Assembly: GCA_030407005.1 (NCBI GenBank)
Contig: JAUDYN010000005.1
Location: forward strand, 2,418,001 to 2,482,000
Reading direction: 5' to 3'
Source: Desarmillaria ectypa
Lineage: Eukaryota > Basidiomycota > Agaricomycetes > Agaricales > Physalacriaceae
Length of the DNA stretch: 64,000 nt
Part shown: one piece after another, positions 12,301 to 25,942 of the stretch
Numbering within the stretch: the stretch's first letter is position 1
Layout: each line of letters opens with the position of its first letter
Position numbers and translations under genes: made by a program
The notes under the pieces: generated by a model
What the model was told of the DNA's origin: nothing
The model's database searches: none
Seen by the model: the letters and a program-made list of their open reading frames with translations, nothing else

Positions 12301-13108
12301 CGCTTTGGTCACTGTGCAACCTATTAACCTCTAATCACAGCGGCTGTCATGTCTTCACAAGCGAGGCTTCGAGCAACAATGTCGAGGTGGATTATATCTT
12401 GAAACAGGGTTCAAGTTCCATTTACGATGAGTATGGGGGAGGCCGAAAGGTACCTCCTGATGCTCCATTGGATACATCGCAGCTGTGATAGTAAATCTCC
12501 TCGAATTTGAGGGTGTACGTTAAGTTGAAGGCCGGAGGAGAGTGCACGTTTACGCCGAGGGAGTAAAACAGAAAAGGAAATTCAGGCGGGGACATCCGTG
12601 TGAAACATCAGCCTGATCACACCTCGGCAACTTTGTTCACGTTTCTCCTCGCTCTTCGGTCAATCCGTTGCAGTTTTCTGTTTTGGATGGTACGTTACTT
12701 GCAATTAATAGCAAATAGTAGTGATTCTGGCCTTTTATTAGGCTCTCAGGCTCGACTGATAACCATATGCCTGGCTGTGACTGTACAGCGTGAAGGATTG
12801 ATCAATCCCCATTTGTTATCTTCGCGGACCAAATATTGATCATATTCGGAATCAATATTTTTCGAGGAACACGGAAATTATCTGTAAAGCCGTCCAAAAA
12901 TACTTTTCTTGGCCTCTCCGTAAAGCCGGTAACAATGACAATTACGCATCGTTTAGATCTATGTTGTACGTGGGAGTTGGAAATGCCACCACTCCTCCGA
13001 CTCCCTGATTTGGCCAATTTCAGCGGCATCGAGGATTATTTAAACCATGCTGTCAATCTATCCTCCAGCGCTTGATCTGCCTTGAAACTTCTCCAGTGCA
13101 ACACCACC
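9370..13108. other. Gene-poor region between GMP synthase and the Myb gene
   Basis: About 3.7 kb in which I can support no gene. The longest ATG-less or short frames (for example about 10350-10727) have no recognisable domain, no consistent splicing and biased Leu/Arg/Phe composition. A 45-codon ATG frame at 9711-9848 begins with a hydrophobic stretch and ends in a Gln/Asp/Pro-rich segment. It could be a relic or chance. A short TA tract lies at about 10850. Confidence 0.5.
9456..9461. promoter_or_regulatory. CACGTG E-box upstream of GMP synthase
   Basis: A CACGTG hexamer lies 87 bp upstream of the GMP synthase start codon, next to a duplicated GAAATTT sequence. bHLH factors bind CACGTG in fungi. 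A function here is only inferred from position. Confidence 0.3.
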
Positions 13109-14515
13109 ATGGCTGCAGTCAACATGCTCTCTCGTGAACGTCGATCTTGGACTGCAAAGGAAGACCAACTCCTCCGCGAGGCTGTTCAACGAGGTCAGTT
13201 ACTTTGTTCTCCTACTCCCCATTACCGATGTTGACTCTGGGCTGTATTTTATAGAGGATCCTGGTAACCCAAATCCCTCCAAGTGGCATGCTATAGCCAA
13301 GCATGTTCCTGACCGCACCAACAAAGACTGTCGCAAGCGTTGGTTTGCCAAGATGGCCTCGGACGTGGTCAAGGGCGGATGGGCGCCGGATGAGGATGAG
13401 AGACTTGTGAAAGCTATTGAACGATATGGTACAAGGTATCTCATTCTCCCCATTCCCCCCCTCGCTGCGTTTGCTCATCTTGCTCGTACAAGATGGTCTC
13501 TCGTCGCGTCTTTGGTGCAAACAAGGAACAGTGATCGTAAGTGCTCGTTATAGCCGTTCACAACACAAGTCTCATATTCGCGCCTTACCTGTAGAATGTG
13601 CCAAACGCTGGACAGATACTTTGAATCCCTCGATCGACAGGACCACCTGGACGCCGGAGGGGGTAAGTTGTCACTTTCTACCTACTCGCGTATTCACTCA
13701 TACCTCTCTGCAGGACGCGCTGTTGATTAGTGCTGTTAATGAGCACGGAAAGCTGTGGACCAAAATCGTCAAAACATACTTCCCTGGGAGAACGGGTCTT
13801 TCCGCTAAGAATAGGTATGTGCTTGCATGTCCTCGGGGTTGTACTTCTCCTAATGAAGACCGCCGATGCTAGGTACAATAGTATCACTCGCTTTAATTCT
13901 GACCGTGGTGGTCGCAAGTCGTCCGTTAGTTCCTATACAACACACCGTAGCTCTCATTCCGAAAGTGCGTCCTCATCGGCGAGTGTTTCTCCCATCACGC
14001 CTTCGATTCCCATTCCCGAAGCCCCGAGCTCGCTGTTTTCCAAGTCCCTGACGGATTCACCTATCCCCTTCTCACTCGACCAATCCAGCTGGGAAGAGCC
14101 ATCGTTCGGACCTCTTTCAAGTTACGGATCGTCTCGGTCGCAGTCGGGATCCCGTGTGGCAGGATCAGGCTTCAACTCGTTCGAGAATTCCGTAAATCAG
14201 AACGTGCCTCCGTTCCATGAGGATTCTCTTCTAGCATTTCAACCTACGAGTTACGATCCCTCGTTTTCCTCACAACTTCCGGACGGTCAAGTCAGCAGCT
14301 ATGATTTTGCTTCGTCTGAGTCCCTTCGTGCTGGCCGTACTCTGTCTCACTTTGGCGCCATTTCAGCGTCATTCGATAATATGATTGGGGAGCACTGGGC
14401 GAGTACTACACAAGTTTACGATCCCAACCACTGGGAGCGATACCGAGTGCCTCCGGCAGGCGGTGCTTCATCGGTGAGTACAACCCTGTTCATAGATGAT
14501 TCTCCAGCTCATTAG
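13109..14515 (+). CDS. Three-repeat Myb-like DNA-binding protein
   Basis: Three consecutive Myb/SANT repeats are visible after splicing. Repeat 1 has RRSWTAKEDQLLREAV and ends with DCRKRWF. Repeat 2 runs from GGWAPDEDERLVKAIERYG to QCAKRWTDTLNP. Repeat 3 runs from TTWTPEGDALLISAVNEHG to SAKNRYNSI. Regularly spaced Trp residues are present in each. A Ser/Pro-rich tail of about 210 residues without a known domain follows. Five introns (13194-13254, 13436-13492, 13537-13594, 13663-13713, 13815-13872) interrupt the DNA-binding part and keep frame. Such R1R2R3 proteins are nuclear transcription factors of the c-Myb/Bas1 type. A further intron from 14475 is possible, so the extreme C-terminus is uncertain. 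Confidence 0.88.
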
Positions 14516-14939
14516 TGCCGCAGCCATACTTGTATTAAATCATCTTGGATGCCTGTGACCCACTTCCTTTCCTCATCGTTGTCATAACTGTATACTAAGT
14601 ACTGTACATCATTCTTGCATTCACTACTTATTCTAGATCACTGGCATGGGCATTGTTTCAATCATTCCTCCCCTCCCCATAGTTTCGGGATGTAGAACCA
14701 CCGATAAGTATTTCTATAAGTATAGAACCGCGACGCTCATAAGTCACACCTTTTTGGCCCTGTATTGTAATAGGCAAAAATTATACAAGATTTTTAAAAC
14801 GAGTTAGAGCTAGAGCGGCGATGTTTTTTTTTTGGAGTTTGAAAATCTTGATGATATCTCCTCCGATGGAACGCGGAACACTGGTTCCTTCCGGTGCCGT
14901 GAGCGCAACTATGTCAGCTGCTTTGCTAAGTCAACATCC

Positions 14940-16409
14940 ATGACTCACGGAAGGCCATATCTGTTATATGACGTCAACCCTTCACAGCCACATTCAGGGT
15001 ATGCGGTATGTCCTATTCTCTTCGACTCAACGAATATGTCTGAAGGATCATCTCCGCAAAGTAGAAGAGTGCTATCTGAGCAGCACATCCAGGATAGCTT
15101 TCACAGCTACCTCAAATCGTCTCTCACACAAGCTAAAATTGAACGACTCCTAGACGAAAGTATTCTAAGTAGCGCGGAAGGCGACTTGATGATCACCGGT
15201 AGGTCGCTTTTTTAATGTGATGCGCTGGAACTAGTTCTGATTCTTCATGTTATAGGCCCTGCTTTGTGCCTTTATTTCGCTGCTCTTCGATGTACTACAA
15301 ATCCCCCTTCTGTACCTCTTCCCCGGCGGAGTAAATCGTCAGAACCAACGGAGCTTTCTGCAGAAAACTGTCCACCGGCATTCACTTCATTTCTTTCTGT
15401 ATGGGCCAAATCAGTTCCGTCCATCCAGGGTCTAGCACCAGAGCACCAACATGATCTAGCGCGTATCATCTGTGGACTGGAACCGTTATCTATCCCCCCA
15501 TTACCATCATTGCAGGGTATTTCGGCAGACTTGCGTGCTGTAGCTATTGAAATCAGCCAGAGACGGTCTTTCCAGGATCAATATGCCTCTGATCTCCAGG
15601 CGGCTCTGGATTCAGGTAAACCTCTCAGTAGTCCCAGAACAGTGAAAGCTTCATTTATTCCGCCTCCTTCCTATGATGCGTCTCCCCACCAAACATCTCC
15701 TCGATCTTCTATTGACGGGGGGCCTCCAACATTGCCCCAGCGTGCAAGTCACGATCTACCTCCACAGTCTCTGGCACATCTATCACCACATGCTGCGAGC
15801 GGGTCAAGCAGATGGCCTTCACGCAGCCCCTCTCCCACCATCTTAGCGCCCAATTCACCTGCAATTGAGTTCATCCGTGAGACATTATATGCATCTCTGG
15901 CCGATGCCCTTGATCGACAGCCTACTCTTCGTGCCCTATTGAAGCACGACCCTCCCCGTGCATATTTCGCATCCGTGGCCTTTGCAATCCTTGACGTTGC
16001 GACCACGTCTATGACACCAGAAGGAGGGGTGGTTGGTGTTCTTGGACAACCCTTGATGCTCTCGGATTGTCCAACCCAGCTTCAGCCGTTCATGATGGAA
16101 CTTGCGGCGATTGGGAGGGATTCGAAGGAACTCGAAGCGGAAGACGATAGAACTGCGATGCAGTATGCGCAGCAGGGAAGGGATATACCAGCGCCAAGGA
16201 TGGAGAGAGTTCGGAAAATCTTAGAAGAAGGTGTTGGATACAGTGATCGCCACCGGGACGAAGTAAACGGCAGGCAAAGTGTTGAGGGAAAAGCCGTTGC
16301 GTTCGCGAACCGCATCAATGCCCTTAGTCTGGGCATGACCAAGTTGAAGGCGTTCAGGGAGCGGCAGGAATACGTCTTCACAGTCCTTGCAGGGATAGGT
16401 TCGAACTGA
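14940..16409 (+). CDS. Uncharacterised fungal protein with Ser/Pro-rich middle
   Basis: Two exons joined across a 57-bp intron (15199-15255) give about 470 residues. The first exon starts MTHGRPYLLYDVNPSQP and contains a helical segment (EQHIQDSFHSYLKSSL). The second has a Ser/Pro-rich linker with a PPPSYDASP motif, then a helical C-terminal part (IEFIRETLYASLADALD, YFASVAFAILDVATTSM) ending at TGA 16409. I do not recognise the family. The long uninterrupted coding frame and clean splice site make it a real gene. The start is chosen as the first in-frame ATG. PPxY-type motifs can bind WW domains, but this is only a hint. Confidence 0.7.
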
Positions 16410-19400
16410 ATGCTTCATTCTTGTTCCTATCACCCGTTCTACCGTTAATCCCTGCTACTAATACTAACCTGCATGTATTGATATCTCTATTTGTTTGTAG
16501 CGTCGTGTATCTTCTGATATATATAAAGTCAGATGGGAACCTCATGGCTGGTGGCCCTGGTCGCCTGAACATCAAGGGCAGGCTGAGGTTGAAATTGTAT
16601 CCAAGAAATGCGGGACCCACTCGTCGGGTGTATTATGTTCGCCAAGTTCTTGTCTATTCTCATGCGGTACCGACGTCCGAGATGGCCGGCCCGGGCGCTG
16701 AAGGAGCGGTAGCGAATTGGATGCGTTTCCGGTAATTTGTCATTAGCTTCCAACCGTGCCTGTTGCAAACGCCTTCCAAACACCCGCCACCGAACGTTCA
16801 CAAGTGTTTCCAATACTGTTCAGCCAACCAGCGTTGTCGTAGTCCTTTGAAAGCTTATTGGGAGGAAACTTGCCGTGGTTGGCCGACGCGGTATCCTTAC
16901 TATCAAGGTACCCTACGCGACTCGAGCTCAAGAAACGATATCCACTTAATTATTCGTGACATGGTTGGTACTGGTCACGACGTGATTTTGATTTCTGCAA
17001 GTTTGACAATGTAAAGTCAACGCTTGACGGGACGATCTCATGACTGCTGTCAATGGGTCCAAGACTCTCCGTGCATTCATACTTACGGTGAAGTACGTTT
17101 GCTCCGACGCATCTTCGTATGTATCAACAGTTGGCATCAGGCTATGGTTCGACATGTCGCTTGGTATTTGCGGGGCCCATTTTCTGCCCAATTTGCCACT
17201 GGTCGTGACTTTTCCAATTGCCTCATGATTCGTGGTTAAGTTCCTATGGCGTCAATTAGATAATTTGGTCCCGATGAAAGGAACCATGGGATGCCGATGG
17301 ATTCATTAATGTCATACTTCTCTATACGAATGAATGAATTATTCGATCAAGGAACGAAGCTCGGTGCTCACTGCAGCTGTTGGACCGAGCGTGGTCTATC
17401 CTGCTACCACTGTGGGCTTGGTACAAGGTCACCACCGAATCGATGCCCCCAATGGAGGACTTGTTGTCTACCCTGAATTCTGTGTGGGGGGGTACACTTG
17501 AGATAACGGTATGTATTTTAGGACCCGACTCAACAATTTTGATGCTTTTGGTGCCTTTGTTATGAACATGTATGTAGTATGTATGTACGCTCTCCGATCT
17601 CCTACGATAGTCTGCTATATGCTAGTTCTGATATTGTTTGGTAGACCTGGCGGCCGGTCTGCTTTCCTGGGTTGTTCCAAGGCTTCAGGAATTTCATGGA
17701 CCTAGCTGGAACTACAGGAAGTGATATTCAAGTATCTGAATGAAGACGTCCACGCTCTAGTGTAGGTAAGTAGAACCTGGGGACTATTAGTAACTTGCAC
17801 TTAGGAACTTCAAAGAGGAGGCGAAGATATCGATCATGCGAATAAGTATACTTTTTTAACATTTCTGACAGAAGTCACCTATCATAATTCTGCAGCGTTC
17901 ACTGCCTTAGGCCGCCTCCTGTTTCATACAGCACGACGGTCAGAACGAAAGATGTCCCATGACAATGACACCCTTTGTCCAACCATTCTACTACAACTTG
18001 AGACCCTAAGTCGTCAATAGGGCGCCTCACTTCCAAGTTGCATGCTGAAGAGTCAAAAAAGTCTAAACCTACTGTATTTGGTAACATAGTACTGCCTGTG
18101 GCGCCCTTCGAGCCAGTGGCGAGATGTATAAGCAGGCGTGCGTGTCTGCTGGCAAGTTCTTTCAAATTTACTTCCGTTCATGTAGTGGTGGTTACCACTT
18201 AGTATTGCTGCAAGGGCATATCTTATTTCAAAGCTGTGCTCATCGCCACTGATATGGCGTCTCATGTACATACCCTAAGGCTTGGCTTTCATTGTTCGAG
18301 GAAAGGTCGGGCATCAGTCGGCAAGCTCAAATAATTTGAGATGGCGTAGTTAATTAAGGCAGGAAGATATTTGGTTGCTGGGTATTTTTGTCCCTTCTTG
18401 ATCCAAATTGCAATGGTATCCAGTGCTTTAATAGATACCCCCGCTAGACTCGGAGGACTCTCAAGGCAATAGGTGGTACATGATCAATCAGATGCAGCAA
18501 TGCGTTAAATTCCCGGAAGAGAAGTGGTTTTCACCGCCGACTGAGGCACGACCGCTTCGGTAACGTAGGATCATCAAACAATGATAACGGCGAATGGAGG
18601 CGCAACACTTGTGCACGCGTACGTTCAAGACACTTTCAAGGGTTATTTAAAGCTTACCAGTAGCAGGCAAAGGAAATACCCCGATCGAGTTCTGATTGTA
18701 TATCAAAAGTAGCGAAACGTCGCTTACCTCGACCATTTTCTACTGCTGCTAACCTTGGTTGCACGTGTTATTGCACAATGGAAAGAAGGCACAGAGATCT
18801 CAACAAAAATAAATTCGGATTTAAGTTTTGATGAGAACTGCAAAGCGATGCAGTGACACGATCGGCGAAGGCGAGAATCTAAAAAGAGAAGAGAGACGTG
18901 GTAATGGAAGCCCGGATCAGTATCAAAAAAAACATTGGACGATCGTGTGGACGTACCCCGAGCAAGGAAAATTGATTAGCGAACTAGAAGAACGCTGAGA
19001 AAAGCCGCGGACATCCGACCAACAACGTCGGAGAGGCGGTACCAGCCCGCTGTCAGTCTTGCGTTAGCCCCCACCCCCAAAATCTTCACGTTGCTATAGT
19101 GTCACTGGCCGTATTTTCTGTACTTCACCGTATAGGACTCTCCGCCATTCTACCAACTCCGCGGAACAAGAGACTCGGCAATATACCAATTAATTTGGCA
19201 TGGGAACACTCTCTAGTGTTTCTTAACGGCCGCTGCTGAGAATCGTACCAATAGCACGTACACTATGAGTACCTTCGATGCAAGGGAGTCGTGGTAGCAC
19301 ATGTTTCTGAAACTGATAGAATGTCGTTTAGCTCGGCAAGTCGCAGTCTGAGTCTAGAGTGCATGCAATGATATTTGGCGCGAAATAGTCGGAGAGATTC

Positions 19401-20385
19401 CACTATTAGTGATATTTTCGATGCAATCTTGTTGTAGTAACACCAGCGTCAGTATTGATATAGTACTACACTATCCAAATGTCAAATGGATAGAAACGGA
19501 ACACTGTTTGTCCAGTTCGGTAAGCCATAGTCACCAGCCCAGAAATGAGTATCATCAGCACATTGTGAGCCGCACGGCATTGCGTCGATTGCATGAATTG
19601 AATGTTCATTACATTCCTAAGAAATCATAAAATATGGGGTCCATATGTGATTTCAAAGCCGTGGCGTTCTGGATGCAGTGAACAGTTGGCAAGGGTCTAC
19701 TGCAACACGCATCCAAGCGCTACTTCTCTGCCAAAAGTTAGAGCTGTCTGATGCGCGTCTAGTCCGAGCCCAGAGTCCTAAATCAAATAATCAAAATCCT
19801 GATGCCCTAGGCGGTAATCGGAGAGACGTTGTTATTTTTGCACCTAGACAGAAGGACATTTGACAGGTCGTCGTCTGATGCACATTTCAGCAGCCAACTA
19901 TAATAAGCGATACGTAAAGAATCATCACGTTTGATATCGACAGGCTGCTGACGAAGTATGGAGCTTTGAAGACTGTCTTTTAGTCGCTAGCCCGGCGGAG
20001 CCTCAGTATGATGATGCCATCGATTTCTGTCCTTAGTCAGAAGGTTCTAGTAGTGGACCTCTCAAAATGAGAAAAAGACCACGCTTAATAGCCCAAAGTA
20101 GCGTTGGAGATGAGGACGAAAAGATGTATGAGGGTAGGTCGGGATTCGGGCCGAAACGGGGTCAGGTGATTGGAGGGGAGGTTAAAAGTCAAATACATTG
20201 TACATTGCATTTTCTTCGTGTTTGGTGTGTTTTCTACGCAGAAATGCGAAGCCAGCAACCACGGAAGAAGTGCTTCAATAAGGAAACTCTCGGAAAGCAC
20301 CGGCATTTTGGATAAATTGAACCGTTATACTCATGAGTTTATCGATCTTTCTCCTAACCACCACGCTCAGAGCTAAAGGACAGCC
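16410..20385. other. 4-kb gene-poor region
   Basis: No supportable gene. A stretch at about 17290-17480 reads in one frame as a hydrophobic, protein-like segment (for example TAAVGPSVVYPATTVG and APNGGLVVYP) without a start codon or splice context. It may be a decayed exon. A minus-strand open frame at 17899-18165 has no ATG. I found no transposon ends, tRNA or long repeat. Confidence 0.45.
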
Positions 20386-21258
20386 ATGGTCTTAAAGCTG
20401 TACGGATCGCCTTTTTCCACTTGCACCATGCATGTCGCGATTGTTCTCCATGAGAAATACGTTCCCTTCAAATTTTGCCCTGTTAATTTTGCTACCGGAG
20501 AGCACAAGACGCCTTCCTACTTGGAAAAGCAGCCCTTTGGCGTCGTCCCATATATCGTGAGGTTTCTATTGCTCTTACTCTGTAACATCTTTACCGACAA
20601 GGTTGTAGGACGATGACGGGTTCATTCTCTACGAGAGCCGGGCGATAGCCCGATACATCGCACTCAAGTATGAATCCCAGGGCACGAAGCTCATCCCCAC
20701 CAATGACTTGAAGAAGATCGCGCTTTTCGAACAAGCTGCCTCCATCGAGCAGAGCTCATTCGATCCCTATGTCACTACCATCGGGATGGAAAAGATTATC
20801 AAGCCGTAAGTACTATTAATTTATCGTATAGGCCCTCTTCATTATTTCGAAAGACGATTAAAGGGAATTCAAGCAAACGAGGCAGCCATCGAAGCCGCCC
20901 TCACCTCTCTGTCCGCCAAATTAGACGCCTATGATGTTATCCTCGCCAAGCAGAAGTACCTCGCCGGAGATGTAAGTACGAAGTTACAGAGAGTCTGTCT
21001 AGGCGCGCAGAGTTGATAGGTTTTCGGCAGGATGTTACCCTTGCTGATCTCTTCCACATCTCTTGGGGCGTTCTTCTCGCCGTCGCTGGTAGTGATATCA
21101 TGGAGAGCAAGCCCAATGTGGCTAGGTTCGAAATTACATCTCCTTACGTTCTATTCGTTGCTTACTGATTGTTTCCTAATAGATGGTGGAAAGATATCAC
21201 ATCAAGACCATCTTGGGCCGCGGTGAAGGATGGTGTAAACAGCGTGACATCTTTCTAA
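20386..21258 (+). CDS. Glutathione S-transferase (phi-like)
   Basis: Cytosolic GSTs conjugate glutathione to electrophiles. The product opens MVLKLYGSPFSTCTMHVAI, the GST N-terminal thioredoxin fold with the Ser/Thr/Cys catalytic region. The cis-Pro motif PFGVVPYI and LYESRAIARYIA (glutathione-binding Glu-Ser) follow. The alpha-helical C-terminal domain has LAGDDVTLADLFH, the conserved N-capping/hydrophobic staple region, and ends RWWKDITSRPSW...TSF with TAA 21256-21258. Four introns (20557-20608, 20806-20853, 20972-21030, 21126-21182) keep frame. Length is about 215 residues, normal for the family. The phi-like assignment rests on the general pattern. Confidence 0.93.
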
Positions 21259-22324
21259 GAGAAGATGGATGTTCTGTCTGCTGACTCTATGCGCATGTAA
21301 GAAGGATAAGAGATGTGCCCCAAGGATAAATGAAGATACCGACAGGGACCGAACTTCGAAAGATTGGTTTGTCATAAGGAGCTTCTCATGATGCGTCTGC
21401 CTCGTCCAGAACCCAAAGGAAGGAAGGAAGGAAGGAAGTTTTATTAGCCATCGGTGCTCCTCAACAGAAACGTAACGACGTCCGTACTACAGGTAGCAAT
21501 CTACGAAGTGCACTTTACTAACGTTAGTCAAGGCAGGCAGATGTCTAGCTGCTACGGGACTGAACCAATCCCATGCACTGCCGCTTTGGTCAAGCCCTGT
21601 CATGAGTACTTACTCCCTCACGGCCTCGGCAATGGGATGGTGAAAGCATATTGTCAGTCAGTATATAGGAACTGTCTTTCATAAGGAAAACATGTCATTT
21701 AGGAGAATCTATATTAAGGCCATCCGTCTCCAACAGTCGATGAAACAGAGTTTCGAGCGAATCCAATCGAATCAAGATCACGGACATACTCGACTCATCC
21801 CGTGCCTCCGAGCCCATCTCAACCACTCGAACATTGGTACACCGTTGCGAAGGGGGTGCATGGACACGCACGACAGAAGGTGACGTGACAAGGAGTGGAA
21901 TGGGAAGTCGACGGGGTAGACATCAATGAGGGGTGATGAGCGGGTGTCGCGATGCGGGCGAGTGTTGGTAATGCGATGCAAAATGAACAAAGTACAAGGT
22001 GATGCGACGCAAGGCGAACATGGTACACAAATCTTACGAGGGCTCTGCCGTCGCTGGCCAATCATACTCGATGCATCGTCGACAATTACAGTACTTGCAA
22101 AGATAATGATGGGTACTTAATAATCGGCTTACGACATGTGCGCAGTCATTAATGTTTCATTCAAACCGTCAAGGACCGATATGCGTATAACTGAAGCATT
22201 GAGAAGGGATAGTAAAATACAGTTTCTGCGATGCGTGTACAAAACAAAGCCGAAGCCAAAACACACCAACCATCTGTCTATATAAGTACTAAGTATATAA
22301 AATACGCATGTAGGAATGGTGTTA
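21259..22324. other. Intergenic region between convergent GST and Lon genes
   Basis: About 1.07 kb between two stop codons. It contains a short AAGG microsatellite (21416-21438) and otherwise nothing I can support. Confidence 0.5.
21416..21438. repeat. AAGG microsatellite
   Basis: Five to six tandem AAGG units in the GST 3' region. Confidence 0.8.
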
Positions 22325-25300
22325 TTATGATATTGCCAACGTTTCCTTCCACCGTTGTGCAATCTCTTCTTTCCCGAACACCTCTTGCAGAACTTCTCTC
22401 ACGTCCTCGACATATACAAACTTGATGCCAACCTTGACACTTTCAGGGACGTTCTCCTCGATATCTGCTCTATTGGCTGCGGGAGCGATGATAGTCTTGA
22501 TACCAGCTCGGTGAGCCGCTAATATCTTCTCCTTGAGGCCTCCAACTGGAAGGACCTGCCCGACGAGAGATATCTCCCCGGTCATTGCTATAAACATACG
22601 TTGCTTATCAGCTCTGGCAGGATGAGGTTGGTAAAGGAAGCCTACCGATATCTGGGTTGATTTTTGTTTTAGTAAATAGCGATACGAATGCCGACAGAAT
22701 TGCAGTCCCTGCACTTGGTCCTTCCTTCCCAATGCTGCCCTCAGGCATGTGGACATGAATATCTCGATCCGTCAGGAACTGTGTCTCCGCGTCTGTCGTT
22801 ATCCCAAGTTCGAATGCATGTCCTTTGACCCAGCTGAGACCAATCTGTGCACTCTCCCGGATAACCTCGCCAAGTTTGCCGGTGAGCTGAAGATTTCCTT
22901 TGCCAGGCATACTCTGTATTGAAATTAGATGACATTTGTCAGACATATATGAAGTTGACTAACCGTAGCTTCAATAGGCATTACTGCGCCAGATCCATTG
23001 CCGAGGTATCCAAGACCAGTACTCACACCAGGGGGAGGGGGTTGCACATACATCCTATCCTTTTGATATACAGGCGGACCAACGTAGTCTTTGAGAGTTT
23101 CGGGGGTTATCCTGACGTGGACAGTATCGGGTATGGACATAGGCTTGCGTTGTTGAGTCGTCACTGTCATCCTTTCACCTGGGGGATCTGGACCGATTGA
23201 TGGCTCGTTACTAGGGGGTTCTTGAGACTCAACGGTGGTAGTAGACTCTGCGGCTGATGAAGACGTTGAGGTGACCAAAGGCGGCTCCGGAAGGGCCTCT
23301 TCTCCGAGCTCCTGAACAAGCGTCAAAGCAGCTTTCCGATATATCTGAGGTCCAGCATAAGATAGTGGAAATCTAGTAGGGACTCAGACATAGAACTACC
23401 TTCTCAATGTGCTTCTTCAAATTTCGAACACCGCTTTCTCGGCAGTAGTACTTGATAAGTACGTCGATAGCAGAAGGGTCCAGGACAACGTCAGCGTTCT
23501 TGAGACCAGAGGCTTCTCTGGCCTGGGGACCAAGATATTTGTCCGCAATAACTGCTTTTTCCTCCGAGACATAACCGCTAACTTCAAGGACCTCCATACG
23601 GTCAAGAAGAGGTGCCGGAATGGTATCAAGATTATTGGCTAAGGAGTGTTTTATGGGCGAAGACAACTGAAAAGGAAGGTATTCTCCTACCTGTACAAAC
23701 GAAAAGGACCCGCGACAAGTCAACAGGGACATCCATACTTCGCGATGTGATTAGCAAAACAAAACAACAACAGATAAGTTGCTTACTAGTGGTCTAAGAA
23801 GCTGTTGTTTTGCTCCGGGTCCAACATCTCCAGAAGTGCACTAGCAGGATCACCGTTGATACCCCGACCAATCTTATCAACTTCATCAATGAGAACAAGA
23901 GGGTTCTCTGTTCCAACACGTTTGAGCGCCTGGATGATTTTTCCTGGAAGTGCCCTTGAAGATACCCGACGATCAGGATAACAAACGGTAAAAAGTACAC
24001 AAACGTACCCAACGTATGTTCGACGATGGCCTTTAATCTCGGCAACATCAGTTAATCCGCCAACTGAGAACCGGAAGAATTGCCTGTTGAGTGCGCGCGA
24101 TATCGATTTACCAATCGACGTCTTTCCTACACCGGGAGGCCCAACGAGACAGATAATCTTTCCTTCAACCGTGCCGCGTAGCTTTCCGACGGCAAGGAAT
24201 TCCAAGATTCGATCTTTAACGTCCTTAAGGCCATAATGATCTTCATCTAGGACAATTTGCGCGTGCGAAATGGAGTAGTTCTCTGGCGAGTGCTGACCCC
24301 ACGGGATCTAAAGGAATAGTTCAGAACGACGCTACAGAGTGCAAGGACAGAGACGGCGCACTTGAGTTAGCCACTCCAAGTAGTTTCTGGTCACATTTGC
24401 TTCAGACGCAGCGGGTTCCAAGCCGACAAGCTTGTTGATCTCCTCGTCAAATACCTTTCTAACAGTGTCCGGCATTTTTAGAGATGCGGCTCGCTCTTTG
24501 AACTTCTCAATAAGTTTGTCCTTCCCGTCTGACTCCATACCCAGTTCCTTCTTGATACCCTTAAGCTGTTCCATCAGGTAGTACTCTCTTTGACGCTTTG
24601 CAATTTTGCTATCAACATCCCGAGAGAGCTTGCTCTGAAGTTGGGCATTGATAAGTTCCTTCTTCAACACCAGTAAAGCTTTTCGTAAGCGATCCTCAAC
24701 GACCAAGCTCTCCAGAACATCTTGTAATTCACCGACTTCCCCCGTTGACACCGCGGCAGCAAAGTCTGCCAGCTTGTCGGGTTCGTCGAAAACATTGGAT
24801 GCGATCTGGTTAATCGAAAAGTTGGTAATCTGATCACGAAAGAGGGGGTTCAACTGGGCGATGTCTTTGAAGACTGAGACAATCTCAGACATGAAAGCAC
24901 GTATGTACTGGTTGTCCTTGTTGTATGGCTGAGTAACAAGATTTTCGACCTCGACGATGGATATGACGTGGTTGTGTAAGAAAGAGGTTTGTAATGGTCC
25001 TGTCATATCATAAGATCAAGACCAGAGGACCAGAACGAGCGCCTACGCACCATGAAGGGTCTGAAGAGTTTGTTCCGATGTCGGGGTAGCCGGGGGAGTC
25101 ACAGTTTTAATGTCTTCCTCTCCAATCGATTCTACGGTTGCAACACCACCAGCCTTGACCAGTGATGTGATCTTGATCCTCCGATGAGGATAAAGAACGG
25201 CTGTCAAACCTTCTTCCTTATCATCCTGGCCCCCAGCACTGAACACGCTGGTTATCTGAGCGAACACACCGACAGGATGCACAGTATTGATATCCGTAAT

Positions 25301-25942
25301 GACATCACTGTCAATGTTCTCGTCCTTCAGGAGAAATGCGCCAAGATATGGTTGTCCACGCTTCATCATCTCTTTTATAGCTGCAACTACTTCAGGGTTA
25401 CGAACGACGACGGCCTTGTAGAATCCGGGGAAAAGCGGACGACGAACGATGGGGAGAGCTAAGACCTGGGGATAGATTTCGGGAACAGATTGTTTCGCGA
25501 TTGCTGCCGGCGACGAAGGACGTGACGATGAGGGAGGTGGACTTGAATCTCCAGAGTCATGACCATCAGAAGACGAAGCAGGCGGAGAAGACTCTGAAGA
25601 TGACCCTTCGGAAGGATTCTCGTCATCCTCAGAACGCAACCGCACCTGGTCATCCGACAATTCCTCTGCATCCTCTATCGCTTTCTCATCTCCCTCGGAT
25701 GGAACGTCCGTTGGTCTGTGTTTGGAGTTGATCCAGCGGGGATTATTAAGGGAAGACGTCCGGTTAATGAACATCGGAACAGACGAGGAGAAGAAACGGT
25801 GGTCTAGTCGCTCTAATATGCGGTCATGGACGAGTGACGACGGCCTGTACACGACATTGAAGTATGACAAAGCGCGTCGAGGACATTGTTGTCGGAAAGA
25901 CAAGGGCGTACCCGGCCGAATGCCTTTTCCAATCCAGCTCAT
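22325..25942 (-). CDS. PIM1: Mitochondrial ATP-dependent Lon protease
   Basis: Lon/Pim1 degrades misfolded proteins in the mitochondrial matrix. From ATG 25942 the protein starts with an Arg-rich, acid-free presequence, then a long Ser/Asp/Glu/Pro linker. The Lon substrate-binding domain begins at [15 protein letters not shown]. The AAA+ module has Walker A ([15 protein letters not shown]), GHRRTYVG, Walker B ([11 protein letters not shown]) and sensor [12 protein letters not shown]. The protease domain carries the catalytic Ser in [15 protein letters not shown] and the Lys in [14 protein letters not shown]. The stop is TAA at 22325-22327. Several short introns are present, for example between the substrate-binding and AAA+ parts near 24310-24370. 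An insertion rich in Ser/Thr/Pro lies before the protease domain, as in other fungal Pim1. Confidence 0.96.

Noticed and set aside
12405..12425. GGGTTCAAGTTCC resembling a tRNA B box
   Set aside because: No T-arm or acceptor stem pairing.
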